DNA from: Candidula unifasciata
Lineage: Eukaryota; Mollusca; Gastropoda; Stylommatophora; Geomitridae
Assembly (NCBI GenBank): GCA_905116865.2
Contig: CAJHNH020003139.1
Location: 17,501-81,500, forward strand
Length of the DNA stretch: 64,000 nt
Reading direction: 5' to 3'
In this document: positions 62,780 to 64,000 of the stretch, in pieces
Layout: each line of letters begins with the position of its first letter
Position numbering within the stretch: the first letter of the stretch is position 1
Translations under genes and position numbers: made by a program
Notes under the pieces: model-generated
Databases searched by the model: none
Seen by the model: only the letters and a program-made list of their open reading frames with translations
What the model was told of the DNA's origin: nothing

Positions 62780-63460
62780 CAATCGGTAGGCATGCCAAAA
62801 AATTTCTTGAGGCCTCAGAGATGTGGTTTTACAGAAGAATGCTTAGAATACATTGGACAGCCAAAAGGAGCAACCAAGAGGTTTTGAAAGTTGGGGGAAC
62901 CCGAAGACAACTTATCACAGACATCAGACCCCCGTGTGGGTTCCGGGGCCCCACTGTGGGGAAAACAAGAATAGACCCACTGCTTCCCCAAAAGCATGTC
63001 GTAAGAGTCGACTAACTGGGGAGCTTCCTTTGAAGTCGGAGTGCATCTGCCGGAGAGGCAAGGAACCAACAGTCTGTATTCAAGAGAATGAGATCTGTAA
63101 AACTGATGCACATGCAACACTCAGGTTCTGGAGCAGGACTGCAGTTCAGAAGTGGACAAGCAACCAGAACCTTCCGCCAGAGTTTACAGCTGGTGAACGC
63201 GAAGAAGAAGAAGACAGACATCAGAAGGAGACAGTCATCATTTTTCGGCCATGTTATGAGAAGAGGGAAAATAGAACATGTTGTGACCACTGGAAAGATC
63301 TGTGGAAGAAGGGATAGAGGAAGACAACGAGAGAAGATGCTTGACAGTCTTGTTGCATTACATGGAGGTGTGTCGGCACACGAACTGATACATGCTGCAG
63401 GAGATAGCAGATTATGGAGAGGCATGATCACCCACGCCAGTCAGCAAGGCACCTGATGAT
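62780..63460 (+). mobile_element. RTE-like (type 2) C-terminal fragment, split by a SINE
   Basis: The first part encodes EMWFYRRMLRIHWTAKRSNQ and GGTRRQLITDIR up to 62928. The second part (from 63226) encodes RRQSSFFGHVMRRGKIEHVV, TTGKICGRRDRGRQREKMLD, SLVALHGGVSAHELIHAAGD and an ASQQGT end at 63456, followed by gatgatgatg. Removing the 285-bp SINE and one duplicated site rejoins the frame, as the 45.5 kb copy shows directly. Confidence 0.85.
62929..63213 (+). mobile_element. SINE-like repeat (family D), complete copy with target-site duplication
   Basis: The insert is bounded by the 12-bp direct repeat acagacatcaga (62917-62928 and 63214-63225). It starts cccccgtgtgggttccgg and ends with gcgaagaagaagaag. 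It matches 209-484. The uninterrupted target is preserved at 45490-45501 in a sister LINE copy, which proves the boundaries. Confidence 0.9.
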
Positions 63461-63514
63461 GATGATGCGGCAGAGCCAGACAAGGAGGAAAACTGGTTTG
63501 AGTTACAAGTTAAT

Positions 63515-63885
63515 AACTGACTTTTTAGCACTCAGGACATTCCCATAAGCACTCTGTGCTTATCTTCAGGAGCAAGCACAGTCTGACTGTATGTCCGTCT
63601 CGCTCCTCAATGCACCATTCTCTTCAGAATGCTTTATTTATACCTCTGAACTGTTTACTCACTCCCAAAGGGCCCTTACAATATCTAGCTTTTCATGCAT
63701 CAGTTTACCAACAAGTGGTGCAGAACCAGCCGAACTATCTATACGATCATTTCCCAAAGCAGCATAAACTCCAGCATGACCTGGAGAAACAAAAACATTT
63801 ATACTGGTTTGACTAGGCAAATTATCTACGTGTGATGTGGTGTGTGTACTAACCTTGGCACCGCTCATTCTCCAGCAAGTTTTGA
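63515..63885 (-). mobile_element. RNase H LINE, 3' fragment reaching the assembly gap
   Basis: The minus strand encodes a VFVSPGHAGVYAALGNDRID block near 63770-63790, with a small insertion between AGV and GND. The AGSAPLVGKLMHEKLDIVRA block follows near 63690-63740, then the terminal region near 63520-63600. It continues toward, and may be cut by, the N gap at 63887. Confidence 0.7.
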
Positions 63886-63886
63886 G

Positions 63887-63903
63887 NNNNNNNNNNNNNN
63901 NNN
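63887..63903. other. Assembly gap (17 N)
   Basis: Seventeen unresolved bases, next to a GA-rich tract. Confidence 1.
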
Positions 63904-63905
63904 AT

Positions 63906-63910
63906 GCAAA

Positions 63911-63971
<61 letters not shown>
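63906..63971. repeat. (GA)n microsatellite
   Basis: About 30 GA units follow immediately after the gap; the true length may be mis-assembled. Confidence 0.95.
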
Positions 63972-63973
<2 letters not shown>

Positions 63974-64000
63974 TAAACGGCAGATATAGCGTTCGAAAAA

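Noticed and set aside
1..64000. Viral, prokaryotic or biosynthetic gene systems
   Set aside because: No capsid, integrase, toxin, operon or ribosome-binding pattern was seen on either strand; coding remnants are LINE, P-type and Tc1-type elements.

Overview
The window is animal nuclear DNA, most likely from a gastropod mollusc. It is AT-rich and dominated by retrotransposon debris, tRNA-derived SINEs, minisatellites and long microsatellites. It holds intronless rhodopsin-like receptors, retrotransposon C-termini of a kind I recall from gastropod genomes, and exons with GT-AG boundaries. Nothing prokaryotic, viral or organellar was seen. The species assignment is an inference.

Host genes. Five intact single-exon class A GPCR genes are spread over 43 kb: 1059-2012 (-), 12769-13737 (+), 30100-31065 (-), 37070-38035 (-) and 43085-44047 (+). 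They fall into a minus-strand pair (30.1 and 37.1 kb), a plus-strand pair (12.8 and 43.1 kb) and a single gene at 1.1 kb. All share a DRY box and a basic third loop but have altered TM6 and TM7 switch motifs, so this looks like a lineage-specific, probably chemosensory, cluster. A tail fragment of a sixth receptor lies at 36981-37064. A second gene, of unknown identity, contributes two coiled-coil exons on the minus strand (60324-60513 and 58586-58724). Their splice phases match. The second exon's 5' splice site has been amplified into a 19-bp tandem repeat.

Mobile DNA by region. 0-9 kb: minisatellites, an RNase H LINE 3' end, two copies of an element with a CCHC and restriction-like endonuclease (R2-type) C-terminus, and SINEs. 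9-17 kb: a 27-bp minisatellite upstream of receptor 2, then LINE fragments and 29-bp and 44-bp arrays. 17-29 kb: RNase H LINEs, an L1-like reverse transcriptase, RTE-like fragments and several minisatellites, one of which flips orientation at about 27.43 kb. 29-45 kb: the receptor pair with a LINE fused to one stop codon, SINEs, Jockey-like RNase H, and a second 27-bp array upstream of receptor 5. 45-51 kb: a hAT-like MITE, a higher-order 49-bp satellite, and a nearly full-length but broken THAP/P-element-type transposase (47465-50340). 51-58 kb: RTE-like and Jockey-like remnants and a Tc1/mariner remnant. 58-62 kb: the coiled-coil exons with related minisatellites in the introns. 62-64 kb: nested insertions with readable target-site duplications, a 17-N assembly gap and a (GA)n tract.

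No operon-like or cooperative system is visible. The functional content is a receptor cluster plus part of one spliced gene, embedded in decaying transposons. The items most worth a second look are the THAP/P-element copy, the amplified splice donors, the receptor motif changes and the minisatellite-receptor co-duplication.
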